From Pollutimonas bauzanensis (GTDB taxonomy: Bacteria > Pseudomonadota > Gammaproteobacteria > Burkholderiales > Burkholderiaceae_B): a stretch of DNA of 64,000 nucleotides. The stretch is from the NCBI RefSeq assembly GCF_900129885.1, contig NZ_FQXE01000004.1, forward strand, positions 403,536 to 467,535, in the 5' to 3' direction. The position numbers were made by a program, and so were the translations under genes. The notes below the pieces were generated by a model. That model had not been told where the DNA came from. It saw only the letters and a program-made list of their open reading frames with translations, and did no database searches. This document shows positions 10,901 to 18,420 of this stretch, piece after piece (within the stretch, counting starts at the first letter, position 1; each line of letters begins with the position of its first letter).

Positions 10901-11031
10901 TGGAAGGCAACGAGGAAATATTTTCCCGAATCATGACCGATAGGGCTTTTCGTTCTGCCGCACATGAACATCTGGCATTCGAGATTTTTCGACGCGTGCG
11001 AGAGGGGGCATCGAGTTCGGGAACGCAGTAA
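7951..11031 (+). CDS. hsdR: Type I restriction endonuclease subunit (translocase/nuclease)
   Basis: Motor and nuclease subunit of the Type I system. The N-terminal PD-(D/E)xK nuclease region contains CIIDVTLSLNG...AELKN (about 145-161). It is followed by superfamily 2 helicase motifs: Walker A HSAGSGKSN (about 314), VDEAHSSQSG (about 431), FTATP, and later YQTGFDQPLL and QTLSRLNR. The helical C-terminus binds M2S. At 1027 aa it is full length for the family. The ATG at 7951 is chosen because AAGGAG lies six bases upstream; a GTG at 7945 would add two residues. All motifs look intact, so the enzyme should be active. Confidence 0.96.
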   Translation: MSGHTENDFETAIETGLIGAGGYAKRPPAAYDESLALFPDDVTGFLKDTQATKWGQLEALLGAKTETTVLDSLAKELDIKGTLHVLRHGFKCYGKTFRLAYFRPNSGMNPEAAALYAANRLTITRQVAFTSVMKKADGKNRRCIIDVTLSLNGLPVATAELKNPLTGQRAADAVRQYCDTRDERDLLFAFKKRALVHFAMDPDEVWMTTRLKGKETVFLPFNQGNNHGAGNPPVEGNWRTHYLWDEVLQADSLLDILQRFMHLEVKERQVKTDKGARTIRKETMVFPRYHQLDAVRKLVAHACANGAGRNYLVQHSAGSGKSNSIAWLAHRLASLHNTHDEKVFHSVVVVTDRRVLDQQLQNTIYQFEHKTGVVEKIDEDTQQLVRALSQGTPIIITTIQKFPFISQALSTLEGKGAGVKIDTAGKRFAVIVDEAHSSQSGETATALKGMLNKDGIEAAIAAQMSDEEDDDLSDEARAALLCDALKRARQPNLSFFAFTATPKFKTKVLFDEPGPSGTSPFHEYTMRQAIEEGFIMDVLQNYTTFKRFFGLIKQVENDPEVPRKKAAKALTRYLELHPVNIEQVVSVIVEHFRLYVMHELGGRAKAMVVTGSRLAAVKYKLAFDRYIKNNGYTGIRSLVAFSGTVEDPEDPGSSYTEVSMNDGLTESELPETFERDDYRVLLVAEKYQTGFDQPLLQTMYVVKKLAGVQAVQTLSRLNRMAPGKARTFVLDFANAEDDIYKAFKPYYETTPIGENAGPHRLSELQHKLLEWAIFAPADVDAFAEVWYRPKREHSANDHRMMNALLDTVMQRFGEREDHEQEEFRGQLTAYRNLYAFLSQIIPYQDSELEKLYAFVRNLIAKLPPPGDGQAFVLDDEVALRYFRLQQITEGSIELGKGYADALKGPTDVGTLRVAEAPVALSSLVDKLNERFGTDFNEADQLFFDQIRATAEGNEQIVEAARANNLENFSSYLERALDELFIDRMEGNEEIFSRIMTDRAFRSAAHEHLAFEIFRRVREGASSSGTQ

Positions 11032-11086
11032 TGAATTGTCATGAGAAATACACGGTCGTCCCAGGACTGTTCGGACGAAATAACGG

Positions 11087-11533
11087 ATGAATGGTAAGAA
11101 ACTGGTTCGCAACAGCACCGCCGAGTTCCTGATCTTCACCGTCCAGGCCGGCGAGCAAAGCATTGAAGCCAATTACGAGGACGAAGCCCTGTGGTTGTCG
11201 CAGAAGCTGACGGCCGAACTGTTCGGTGTGGATGTGCGCACCATCGACGAGCACTTGAAGAACATTTTCACCAACCATGAGCAGACTGCCGAGGCAACTA
11301 TCCGGAAAATCCGGATAGTTCAGCAGGAGGGAGCGCGTGAGGAGTCCCGTGTTGTGGACTTCTACAACCTGGACGCTATCATTTCCGTCGGCTACCGAGT
11401 CAACCCGGTGCATGCCACCCGGTTCCGCCAATGGGCGACCGGCATCCTGCGCGAGTTCGCCATCAAAGACTATGTGCTGGATCGCCAGCGCATAGAAAAC
11501 GTCAGTGCCTGGCCTGCCACAGGTCGTAGGTAA
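11087..11533 (+). pseudogene. truncated RhuM-family gene
   Basis: A 148-aa frame matching only the N-terminal part of RhuM proteins: LWLSQKLTAELFGVDVRTIDEHLKN, NLDAIISVGYRVNP and FRQWATGILREFAIKDYVLDRQRIEN. At that point full-length homologues continue for about 200 residues, but here the frame ends in an unrelated tail (VSAWPATGRR). The break lies near 11500. It shares architecture with the intact RhuM gene at 5561 but is clearly a different paralogue (NYEDEALWL versus AGETVWL). A short regulator-like product is possible, but decay after deletion is more likely. Confidence 0.8.
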
Positions 11534-11815
11534 GTCCGATGCCAGCCCTGTTTGTGGCCGCCAAATGGGGTATGAGACCGAACAAACGGGCATTAGTGCG
11601 GATACTATCCCTTCAAGAAGGTATGATTACCCCCACTCGCGCCTGCGGGTCTGAAATCTCTGCTCATCCGCAATACCGCAGCGAAGAGCCGGTCGGACCA
11701 GAAGATCGCCGGCTACCGGGGCGCGCCGGCGCTGATCCGGGAGTCTGCGCACATGCTGGCCTGACGACCTAATTGACAGAGTTGCTTCCGAAATAAGCCG
11801 AATGGAGACGCTCGC
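11534..11815. other. scar between two broken RhuM genes
   Basis: About 280 bases with no recognisable gene. One plus-strand frame ends at the TGA at 11762-11764 and reads as a protein tail (GLKSLLIRNTAAKSRSDQK, then IAGYRGAPALIRESAHMLA) preceded by a stop about 40 codons earlier. It may be the 3' remnant of a deleted gene, but I could not assign it to a family. The stretch probably marks a deletion join. Confidence 0.4.
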
Positions 11816-12625
11816 ATGAGTAATTCCAGCATCGCCCTTTACCAGTCCACCGACGGGCAAGTCCGGTTGAGCGTGTCCCTGGATCAGGATACCGTCTGGC
11901 TCACGCAGCGACAGATGGCCGAGGCGTTCGGCACCACGCCCGAAAACGTGCTGATGCATTTGAAGAACATCTTCGCCGACGGCGAATTGGGTGAGGCGGC
12001 AACTGCTAAGGATTTCTTAGTCGTTCAAACCGAAGGCAAGCGGCAGGTGCGGCGTCGCCTCAAGCACTACAACCTCGATGCCATCATCTCCGTCGGCTAC
12101 CGCGTGAGTTCAGCGCGCGCCACGCAGTTCCGTATCTGGGCCACCGGAGTGCTGCGACAGCATCTGGTGGATGGCTACACTCTCAATCGGCGCCGCCTGC
12201 AAGAACGCGATATCGAGTTCGAGCAGGCGGTGAGCCTGCTGGCCCGCACGCTCGCGAACCGGCAACTGGTCAATGACGAAGGACGGGCGGTATTGCGGGT
12301 GATCGGCGATTATGCCCGCAGTTGGAGCCTGCTGCAAGGCTACGACGAGCAGAGCCTGACCGGGCAGAACGTCACGCAGCGCGGGATGCGCGCGCTTGAT
12401 CTGGACGCTGGCCGATGGCATAGCATCAGCATGACTTTGCCTTCACATGGCGCCTCAGCGCAGCCCATACCAGGTCCCGCGGCCGCCGCCCTGCTTAACG
12501 AGATGCCCCTGTTCCACCAGCGTCCGAAAATGCTGCTTGAGCGTGTTGCGGTTGCTGCCGGTCAGGCGGATGGCTTCGCCCATGGTGATGCGGCCATGTT
12601 CGCGCGCGAACTCGACAATCTGTAA
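11816..12625 (+). pseudogene. truncated RhuM-Fic/Doc fusion gene
   Basis: The frame begins as a RhuM domain (VWLTQRQMAEAFGTTPENVLMHLKN, NLDAIISVGYRVSSARATQFRIWAT) and continues into the helical linker found in RhuM-Fic/Doc fusion proteins (AVLRVIGDYARSWSLLQGYDEQSL). It then breaks near 12430, before any HPFxxGN catalytic motif. From about 12455 the remaining residues are simply antisense to the neighbouring fic gene and are not expected to be real protein. A GAGACGCTCGC stretch precedes the ATG. The Fic catalytic domain has been lost; the RhuM part might still be made. Confidence 0.75.
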
Positions 12626-13504
12626 TGCGAGCGCGGGTAGGGTGGCAAGCACCAGCTTCTCGCGTTCGATCTTGCGGTTGAGCCGGCGCACCTGTTCGGC
12701 CAGCGCGCGCAGAAAGAAGACCAGCCAGGGCTGCCAGTTCGGGGCTGCGCTCCGTATCGTGCCCTGGGTCTGCCGCAGCGCGAGGTAATAGGTCTCCTTG
12801 CTCTGCTCTATCACGCTTTCCAGCGAGCTGTAGGGCGCATAGGCATAGCCGGCCCGCAACAGCAGCAGGGTGGTCAGCACCCGGCTCAGGCGGCCGTTGC
12901 CGTCCTGGAAGGGATGGATTTCCAGGAACACCACGATCCAGATACCGATAAGCAGCAAGGGATGGAGCCGGTTGGCATCCCGCTCCTCGTTGAACCAGGT
13001 CACCAGTTCCGTCATCAGGCTCGGCGTATCGAAGGGGGTGGCTGTTTCAAATACCACGCCCAGCGGCTTTCCGGTCTCGTCGAAGGCGGCCACGCTGTTG
13101 GTCGAGGTCTTGTAGCCGCCCCGATGCCAGGCGTCCTTATCGCTGTGGATCAGAAGATCGCGATGCAGTTGCCGGATATGGTTCTCGGTCAACGGGATAT
13201 CCTGCCAGGACGAGAACACCAGCTCCATGACCTCGGCATAGCCGGCCACTTCCTGCTCGTCGCGGGTAGTGAAGGACTTGATCTGCAGCGTGGAAAGCAG
13301 GCGTTCGACCTCCTGGTCCGACAGTCTGCTGCCCTCGATACGGGTGGAGGAGCCGATGCTCTCGATGGTGGCCACCCGCCGTAGCGCCAACAGCCGGTCG
13401 GGCGCGAGCACGCCAAGCGCACGCCAGGCGCCCTTGAACTCATCAATGCCGGAAATCAGGCCCAGGATCTCCAGGCTGATGTGGAGAGAGTCGGAGCGGA
13501 TCAT
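12455..13504 (-). CDS. fic: Fic-family AMP-transferase with winged-helix C-terminus
   Basis: A 349-aa Fic protein. The catalytic motif HPFQDGNGR lies at residues 197-205, with all key residues present. Residues 54-58 (SSTRIEG context) match the N-terminal inhibitory helix motif of self-inhibited (class II) Fic enzymes, with the Glu that blocks ATP. A winged helix closes the protein (ITMGEAIRLTGSNRNTLKQHF). Such enzymes add AMP to target proteins and are often stress or toxin-like factors. I chose the ATG at 13504 because the upstream ATG at 13534 falls inside a tandem operator. The 3' end abuts the broken RhuM-Fic gene on the other strand. Confidence 0.92.
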   Translation of the reverse strand: MIRSDSLHISLEILGLISGIDEFKGAWRALGVLAPDRLLALRRVATIESIGSSTRIEGSRLSDQEVERLLSTLQIKSFTTRDEQEVAGYAEVMELVFSSWQDIPLTENHIRQLHRDLLIHSDKDAWHRGGYKTSTNSVAAFDETGKPLGVVFETATPFDTPSLMTELVTWFNEERDANRLHPLLLIGIWIVVFLEIHPFQDGNGRLSRVLTTLLLLRAGYAYAPYSSLESVIEQSKETYYLALRQTQGTIRSAAPNWQPWLVFFLRALAEQVRRLNRKIEREKLVLATLPALALQIVEFAREHGRITMGEAIRLTGSNRNTLKQHFRTLVEQGHLVKQGGGRGTWYGLR

Positions 13505-13518
13505 GAATCCAATGATAC

Positions 13519-13540
13519 ACCCATTTAAACCCATTTATAA
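13519..13540 (-). promoter_or_regulatory. tandem operator and -10 region of fic
   Basis: Read on the minus strand, TAAATGGGT occurs twice (13537-13529 and 13527-13519), exactly 10 bases apart and so on one face of the helix. It starts 15 bases upstream of the chosen ATG. A TATAAA -10-like hexamer overlaps the outer copy. The fic product has its own winged-helix domain, so autorepression through these repeats is a reasonable inference. The remaining sequence to 13786 shows no gene. Confidence 0.6.
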
Positions 13541-13786
13541 GGGCGCTGCTGTGGAACCCGTTTTACTCCGTTTCATTGTCATAACAGCGCTGTAGCGGCC
13601 AGGGATGCATCTATCCATAGCGATGAAACGCGCTATCCGGCGATATACCGGGTCAGCCGGATTTCATTACTGGACACTGCGTCGCGGACATGCTCGGGCA
13701 GCCTGCCATGCGCATTTGCCGGCCTCGTCCGCCGCGGCCGACAGCACCGCGGCCTGATACGAAGAAAGCTATTTACCAACCCGCCT

Positions 13787-14545
13787 TCAGTCCTGCATCA
13801 GCAACTGGTGTCCGTTCGGCGGAACATAAGCGTGCTGCAGGTAAATGGCGTCGCCGCTCTGGTCTGTCGCCACGATGTCCAGGCGCGCGCCGACCGTTCC
13901 GCGCGGCAGCTTCAGCGCCTCGATCACAAAGGCCGGCAGCGGCTGGACGCTCATCCTCTCGGTATATGACGCCGCCGGCTGGTGGTACTTGCGGGACAGC
14001 AGGTCCTTGAAGCTGACGCCGTTGAGCTTGGCGGTGTCGATCGAGGCCAATTCCGGGAATCGGGCGGCGCAAAAGTATATCCGCACGTAAAGCGAGAATT
14101 CGTTATTGATCGAGAACTCGCGGTCTATGCACACGATCTGGCGGCTGTTCAGGATGGCATCCCAAGGCCCGGCTTCCTGCACCGGAAAGCGTTTGAGCAC
14201 GCTGGTATAGATGGGCAGTATGCCCTCGCCCGTGTCATCGATGAACCGGAAATGCCGGAACGGCCCGCCCAGAGGATGCCGGCGCCTGGCGACAAACGTG
14301 CCGGATCCATGGCGCCGAACCAGCACACCTTCATCGACAAGCAAGCGTAGCGAGCGTTGCACGGTGCCCAGGCTGAAGCCGGAGGCTTCCACCAGAATAT
14401 CTTCCGTAGGCAGCTGTTCACCGGCTTCCCAGCGTCCGGCGGCGATCTCTTCGGCCAGGGCGTTTTTCAGTTGCAGGTATTTTGGCAGGCCATCGGGGCC
14501 GGCGAGGCGAATCTCGGGCAGCGAGCGGGAAGGCTTTTTTGTCAT
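13787..14545 (-). CDS. GntR/HutC-family transcriptional regulator
   Basis: A 252-aa regulator with an N-terminal GntR winged helix (LKNALAEEIAAGRWEAGEQLPTED...GFSLGTVQRSLRLL...LVRRHGSGTFV, about 25-85) and a C-terminal UTRA-type effector domain (YTERMSVQPLPAFVIEALKL...LDIVATDQSGDAIYLQHAYVP). UTRA domains usually sense small metabolites such as sugar acids. It is divergently transcribed from the NIPSNAP-dehydrogenase-enolase operon, and a perfect palindrome lies between them, so it is the likely local repressor. Confidence 0.9.
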   Translation of the reverse strand: MTKKPSRSLPEIRLAGPDGLPKYLQLKNALAEEIAAGRWEAGEQLPTEDILVEASGFSLGTVQRSLRLLVDEGVLVRRHGSGTFVARRRHPLGGPFRHFRFIDDTGEGILPIYTSVLKRFPVQEAGPWDAILNSRQIVCIDREFSINNEFSLYVRIYFCAARFPELASIDTAKLNGVSFKDLLSRKYHQPAASYTERMSVQPLPAFVIEALKLPRGTVGARLDIVATDQSGDAIYLQHAYVPPNGHQLLMQD

Positions 14546-14602
14546 GGCGATAGTTTATCCCCAAGCGGAGCGGCTGTCGCACTGGAAAACCTGGCTTTGC
14601 TG

Positions 14603-14647
14603 TTGACAGCCGAGCAAAGTTCGAACACACTATGTCCTATATAGGAC
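14603..14647 (+). promoter_or_regulatory. promoter and palindromic operator of the sugar-acid operon
   Basis: TTGACA (14603-14608) and a CACTAT hexamer (14628-14633, 19-base spacing) form a plausible sigma-70 promoter reading right. A perfect 14-base palindrome GTCCTATATAGGAC (14634-14647) follows directly, where a bound repressor would cover the transcription start. It lies between the divergent GntR gene and the operon it probably controls. Confidence 0.65.
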
Positions 14648-14689
14648 TATATGTATTTATCGATCTCTCTCACCCCCAGCGCCACTACG

Positions 14690-15100
14690 ATGATCATTGA
14701 AGAACGCATCTATACCTGCCATTGCGGCAAAGCGGCCCAGTATGTCAAGGCCTATCAGCAGGAAGGGTTAGCCATCCAGCGGCCCATTCTTGGCCATCTG
14801 GTGGGCTATTTCCTGTCCGATATCGGCGAGCTCAATCAGGTTGTCCACATGTGGGCATACGAAGACCTCATGGACAGGGCGCGGCGCCGCGCCCTATTGC
14901 TCGCCAATCCGGACTGGAAGTCCTACGCCGCGAAAGTGCAGCCCTTTGTCCTGACGCAGCAAAACAAGATATTGGTGCCCGCGGAATTCTCTCCGTGGGC
15001 CGACGGTCCGGCGTACCGGCACGCGGATGATCTCTCATCGGCGGGCCATCGATCTGGCGCCCCGGAGCCAGGCGCCACATCGATGGGCGGCCAGCCATGA
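14690..15100 (+). CDS. NIPSNAP-family protein
   Basis: A 136-aa protein beginning MIIEERIYTCHCGKAAQYVKAY, with the NIPSNAP-type ferredoxin-like fold signature (YEDLMDRARRRALLLANPDWKSY). Such small proteins occur beside catabolic genes, and their molecular function is poorly defined. An in-frame ATG at 14651 would add 13 residues, but the family N-terminus starts at 14690. The tail after about residue 105 (WADGPAYRHADDLSS...) is less conserved. The stop overlaps the start of the next gene (ATGA), so it is first in the operon. Confidence 0.75.
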   Translation: MIIEERIYTCHCGKAAQYVKAYQQEGLAIQRPILGHLVGYFLSDIGELNQVVHMWAYEDLMDRARRRALLLANPDWKSYAAKVQPFVLTQQNKILVPAEFSPWADGPAYRHADDLSSAGHRSGAPEPGATSMGGQP

Positions 15101-16074
15101 AAGTACTGTGCACTCTGCCCATGACCGACGCGGCGACGTGCCAGCTCAGCGGAAAAGCCGAGGTCATCGTGCTGCGGGACCAAAGCGACGCGGGCTGCCG
15201 GGAAGCCGTCGCGAATGCGGACTACCTGGTGGTGCGCAGCCAGTTGCCCGACGATATCTTCGACCATGCCCCGCGGCTGCGGGGCGTGGTGCGCCACGGC
15301 ACAGGCCTGGACATGATCCCGGTGGAGGCCGCCACGCGGCTGGGGATACCCGTCGCGAACGTTCCCGGTGTCAACGCGCAGGCGGTCGCCGAGTACTACG
15401 TGGCCGGCATGCTGGCTTTCGCGCGGCCGCTTGCGCGCATGGAAACAATATTGCGCGGCCAAGGCTGGAATGCCGGACGCGCGCTTGCGCCGAGCGCCAC
15501 CGAATTGTCGGGAAAGACGCTGGGCATCGTCGGCGTCGGCACCATCGGGCGGCGGCTCGCGCAGGCGTGCGCATGCGGCTTTGGCATGCGCGTGCTGGGC
15601 ATGCAGCGGCCCGGCGCGACACTGCCGGACGCTGTGCAGCCATCATCGCTCGCCGATCTGCTGGCGCATAGCGACTACGTGGCGCTGTGCTGTCCGTTGA
15701 CGAGCGCCACGCGCGGCATGATAGGCGCCGCGCAATTGCGGAGCATGAAGCCGGACGCCGTGCTGCTCAATGCCGCCCGCGGCGCGGTGGTCGACGAGCC
15801 CGCGCTGATCACCGCCCTCCAGGAAAAGTGGATCAGGGGCGCGGCGCTCGACGTCTATGCGCGGCAGCCTCTGCAGCCGGACCATCCTTTCTTCCAGCTG
15901 GACAATGTCATGCTTACGCCGCATGTCGGCGGCATGACCGCCGAAAGCTCCAGCGCCATGAGCGCAGGCACTGTCAGGCAGCTTTTGCAAATGATGGCCG
16001 GCGAGCGCCCGGAGCATCTGGTCAACCCGCAGGCGTGGCCCGGACGCCGCGCAGCACAAGGAGGCAGGGAATGA
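15097..16074 (+). CDS. D-2-hydroxyacid dehydrogenase (NAD-dependent, phosphoglycerate dehydrogenase-like)
   Basis: A 325-aa member of the D-isomer 2-hydroxyacid dehydrogenase family. It shows the nucleotide-binding motif GIVGVGTIGRRLAQ, the substrate-binding segment VVRHGTGLDMIPVEAATRLGI, the catalytic Arg region LLNAARGAVVDEPAL and the His of LTPHVGGMT. It would interconvert a 2-keto acid and a D-2-hydroxy acid in the cytoplasm. It overlaps its neighbours on both sides by four bases (ATGA), so it is co-translated with the NIPSNAP and enolase-superfamily genes. The substrate is unknown; a sugar acid is likely from context. Confidence 0.9.
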   Translation: MKVLCTLPMTDAATCQLSGKAEVIVLRDQSDAGCREAVANADYLVVRSQLPDDIFDHAPRLRGVVRHGTGLDMIPVEAATRLGIPVANVPGVNAQAVAEYYVAGMLAFARPLARMETILRGQGWNAGRALAPSATELSGKTLGIVGVGTIGRRLAQACACGFGMRVLGMQRPGATLPDAVQPSSLADLLAHSDYVALCCPLTSATRGMIGAAQLRSMKPDAVLLNAARGAVVDEPALITALQEKWIRGAALDVYARQPLQPDHPFFQLDNVMLTPHVGGMTAESSSAMSAGTVRQLLQMMAGERPEHLVNPQAWPGRRAAQGGRE

Positions 16075-17222
16075 GCATGACCGATCTGGATATTGCCGAT
16101 CTTCAGGCATTCGCAACGTCCGTGCCAGTCCGCAACGGCGTAACCCTGGGCATAGGCCGGGCGGTCAAGCGCGACTGCGTGATCATCAAGGTCGTCACCC
16201 GCGGCGGTCTGGTGGGGTGGGGCGAGTCCCATCATGGCCGTTGTCCGGGCGCCATCGCCCACCTGGTCAACACCACCTTGCGGCAACTGTTGCTCGGCAT
16301 GTCGGCCGCCGAGGTCAACGCCGTGTGGGACAAGGTCTACTTGCGGCAAATGTCCAGCCACGGCATGGGAACGGCGGCCGCGCTGGCGTTCAGCGGCATT
16401 GACCAGGCACTGTGGGACATCCGCGGCAAAGCGGTGGGCTGGCCGGTCTACCGGCTGCTGGGCGGCGCCCGCAAACCCATTCCCGCCTATGCCGGAGGCA
16501 TTTCTCTGGGTTTCCAGGACCCCGATATCCTGGTGGATGAAGTAAACGCCTTGCGCGGCCAAGGCTATCGCGCCATCAAGCTGCGTTTTGGCGACAGCGC
16601 CGCGCGCGATACGGCGCGCTTGCTCGCCGTGCGGAAAGCCTGCGGCGACGAGCTTGGCATCATGGTCGACGCCAATACGGCGTATACCCTGGCGGACGTG
16701 CGCAATGTCGCCGCCGCGCTGCGGGAATGCCGGGTGATCTGGCTGGAAGAACCTTTTTCGCCGCAGGATTACCGCAGCTATGCGTCGGCATCGGCCACGC
16801 TGGGTACGACCCCGCTGGCGGCTGGCGAAAACCACTACACGCGCTATGAATTCGCCCGGCTCATCGAAGACAAATCAGTCGGCGTTCTCCAGCCCGACAC
16901 CTCCAAGGCCGGCGGGATCACCGAGACAATGCGCATCGCGGCTCTCGGTTCGGCATGGCGGCTTCCGGTGTGCCCCCACACCTGCGCGACGGGGCTGAAC
17001 ATGGCGTCCAGCATCCATGTGCTGGCCTCCATCGACAACGGAGGGTATTTCGAAGCCGACGTGGCCAAGGAAAACCTCTTCCGCGACCGCCTGACCAATC
17101 GCCCCGACCTCCTGGACGAGAATGGCTGCGTACAGCCCTCCGATGAGGCGGGGCTGGGCATCGCGGTCGACGAGGCCTTTCTGCGCGCGCATCCCGTCAT
17201 CGAAGGCCCGGCTTACGTCTAG
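16071..17222 (+). CDS. mandelate racemase/muconate lactonizing enzyme family protein (first copy)
   Basis: A 383-aa enolase-superfamily enzyme. An N-terminal capping domain (GWGESHHGRCPGAI) precedes a barrel with YRAIKLRFGD (Lys region), IMVDANTAYT and WLEEPFSP metal ligands, AGENHYTRYEF, QPDTSKAGGITE and the late CPHT segment. Members abstract a proton alpha to a carboxylate, commonly dehydrating or epimerising sugar acids. The ATG at 16071 overlaps the previous stop and has AAGGAGGCAGGG immediately upstream. A longer frame reaching back to 15687 is an artefact. The exact reaction is not readable from motifs. Confidence 0.9.
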   Translation: MSMTDLDIADLQAFATSVPVRNGVTLGIGRAVKRDCVIIKVVTRGGLVGWGESHHGRCPGAIAHLVNTTLRQLLLGMSAAEVNAVWDKVYLRQMSSHGMGTAAALAFSGIDQALWDIRGKAVGWPVYRLLGGARKPIPAYAGGISLGFQDPDILVDEVNALRGQGYRAIKLRFGDSAARDTARLLAVRKACGDELGIMVDANTAYTLADVRNVAAALRECRVIWLEEPFSPQDYRSYASASATLGTTPLAAGENHYTRYEFARLIEDKSVGVLQPDTSKAGGITETMRIAALGSAWRLPVCPHTCATGLNMASSIHVLASIDNGGYFEADVAKENLFRDRLTNRPDLLDENGCVQPSDEAGLGIAVDEAFLRAHPVIEGPAYV

Positions 17223-17270
17223 CCGCCAATCATTCCTTTACCCACTTTCTCAATCACGCAAGGGATCCCC

Positions 17271-18380
17271 ATGAAGATAGTCGATGTCACTCTAACCCTG
17301 TTTGGCTGGGACGATATCCCGCCCACCAGTTATGCCGCCCACACCGGCAAGTTTGCCGGCTCCAGCAAGATCGGCCTGCTGAAGATAGAAACCGACGACG
17401 GGATAACAGGGCACAGCTTCCTGGGCTCGGCATATTATGGCGCGGACCTCGACGGCCCCAACCTCATCAAGTACTTGAAGCCCATCCTCATGGGGCAGGA
17501 TCCCCTCGACCGCGAGCGCCTCTACCATGCGCTGTGGCGCCGGTCGCGCACCACGACCGTGCGCACCATCGGCGCCTGCGATGTCGCGCTGTGGGACATC
17601 TGCGGCATAGCGGCAGGCCTGCCCATTCATCGTCTGCTGGGATCCTACCGCGACCGCGTCAAGGCGTATGCCAGTTCGATGATACTCGACAGCCCGCAGG
17701 CGTACGCCGAAGAGGCCATGCACTACAAATCGCTCAACTGGGCGGCATACAAGATACACCCCCCTCATCCGTGGCAGGAAGACATCAAAGTCTGCGAGGC
17801 CGTCCGCAAGGCCGTGGGCGACGATTACCTGGTCATGCTCGATGCCGCGTGGAGCTATCAGTATCCGGAGGCGGTACGGGTCGGACGCGCGCTGCAGGAT
17901 CTGAACTACTACTGGTACGAAGATCCCTTGCACGATGCCGATATCTACAACTATGTGAAGCTGAAGCAGCAACTGCATATTCCCATCATGGCCACGGAAT
18001 TTCCCGCTGTCGGCCTTGACTCCTACGCCCCCTGGGTCATGCAGCAGGCAACGGACTTCCTGAGAGGCGACGTCGCGCTGAAGGGCGGGATCACCACCAT
18101 GATGAAGACGGCGCACCTGGCCGAGTCCTTCCGCATGAACTATGAAGTGCACCACGGCGGAAACTCGCTGAACAACGTGGCCGGCCTGCACGTCATCATG
18201 GCATTGAAAAACACCGAGTTCTTCGAAGTGCTGCTGCCCGACGGCGCCCAGAAGTATGGCCTGGTCAAAGACATCCAGGCGGACGCCGACGGCTATGTAT
18301 ACGCGCCGACCGAACCCGGCCTGGGCGCGGAAATCGATTTCGAGCTCATCCAGCGGAAACAGGTAAGCGTACTGTCATAG
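17271..18380 (+). CDS. mandelate racemase/muconate lactonizing enzyme family protein (second copy)
   Basis: A 369-aa enolase-superfamily enzyme, only distantly similar to the gene just upstream. It has AAYKIHPP (KxH in place of the usual KxK), VMLDAAWSY, YWYEDPLHD and MATEFPAVG metal ligands, and the HHGGNSLNN segment carrying a catalytic His. KxH types occur among sugar-acid dehydratases. CAAGGGATCCCC provides a weak ribosome-binding site. The two family members presumably act on different intermediates, or on two epimers, in one route (inference). Confidence 0.9.
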   Translation: MKIVDVTLTLFGWDDIPPTSYAAHTGKFAGSSKIGLLKIETDDGITGHSFLGSAYYGADLDGPNLIKYLKPILMGQDPLDRERLYHALWRRSRTTTVRTIGACDVALWDICGIAAGLPIHRLLGSYRDRVKAYASSMILDSPQAYAEEAMHYKSLNWAAYKIHPPHPWQEDIKVCEAVRKAVGDDYLVMLDAAWSYQYPEAVRVGRALQDLNYYWYEDPLHDADIYNYVKLKQQLHIPIMATEFPAVGLDSYAPWVMQQATDFLRGDVALKGGITTMMKTAHLAESFRMNYEVHHGGNSLNNVAGLHVIMALKNTEFFEVLLPDGAQKYGLVKDIQADADGYVYAPTEPGLGAEIDFELIQRKQVSVLS

Positions 18381-18420
18381 GCGCTTGCCTTCCCTATACC
18401 CAGAATTCACGGAGGAAGAC

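Noticed and set aside
11539..11772. 77-residue frame between the broken RhuM genes
   Set aside because: No ribosome-binding site or domain; a different frame here looks like a protein tail instead.
12455..12625. C-terminal 57 residues of the RhuM-Fic frame
   Set aside because: These codons are antisense to the intact fic gene and do not resemble a Fic domain.
15687..16070. N-terminal extension of the first enolase-superfamily gene
   Set aside because: The extension overlaps the dehydrogenase gene in another frame; the ATG at 16071 has a strong ribosome-binding site and matches the family start.
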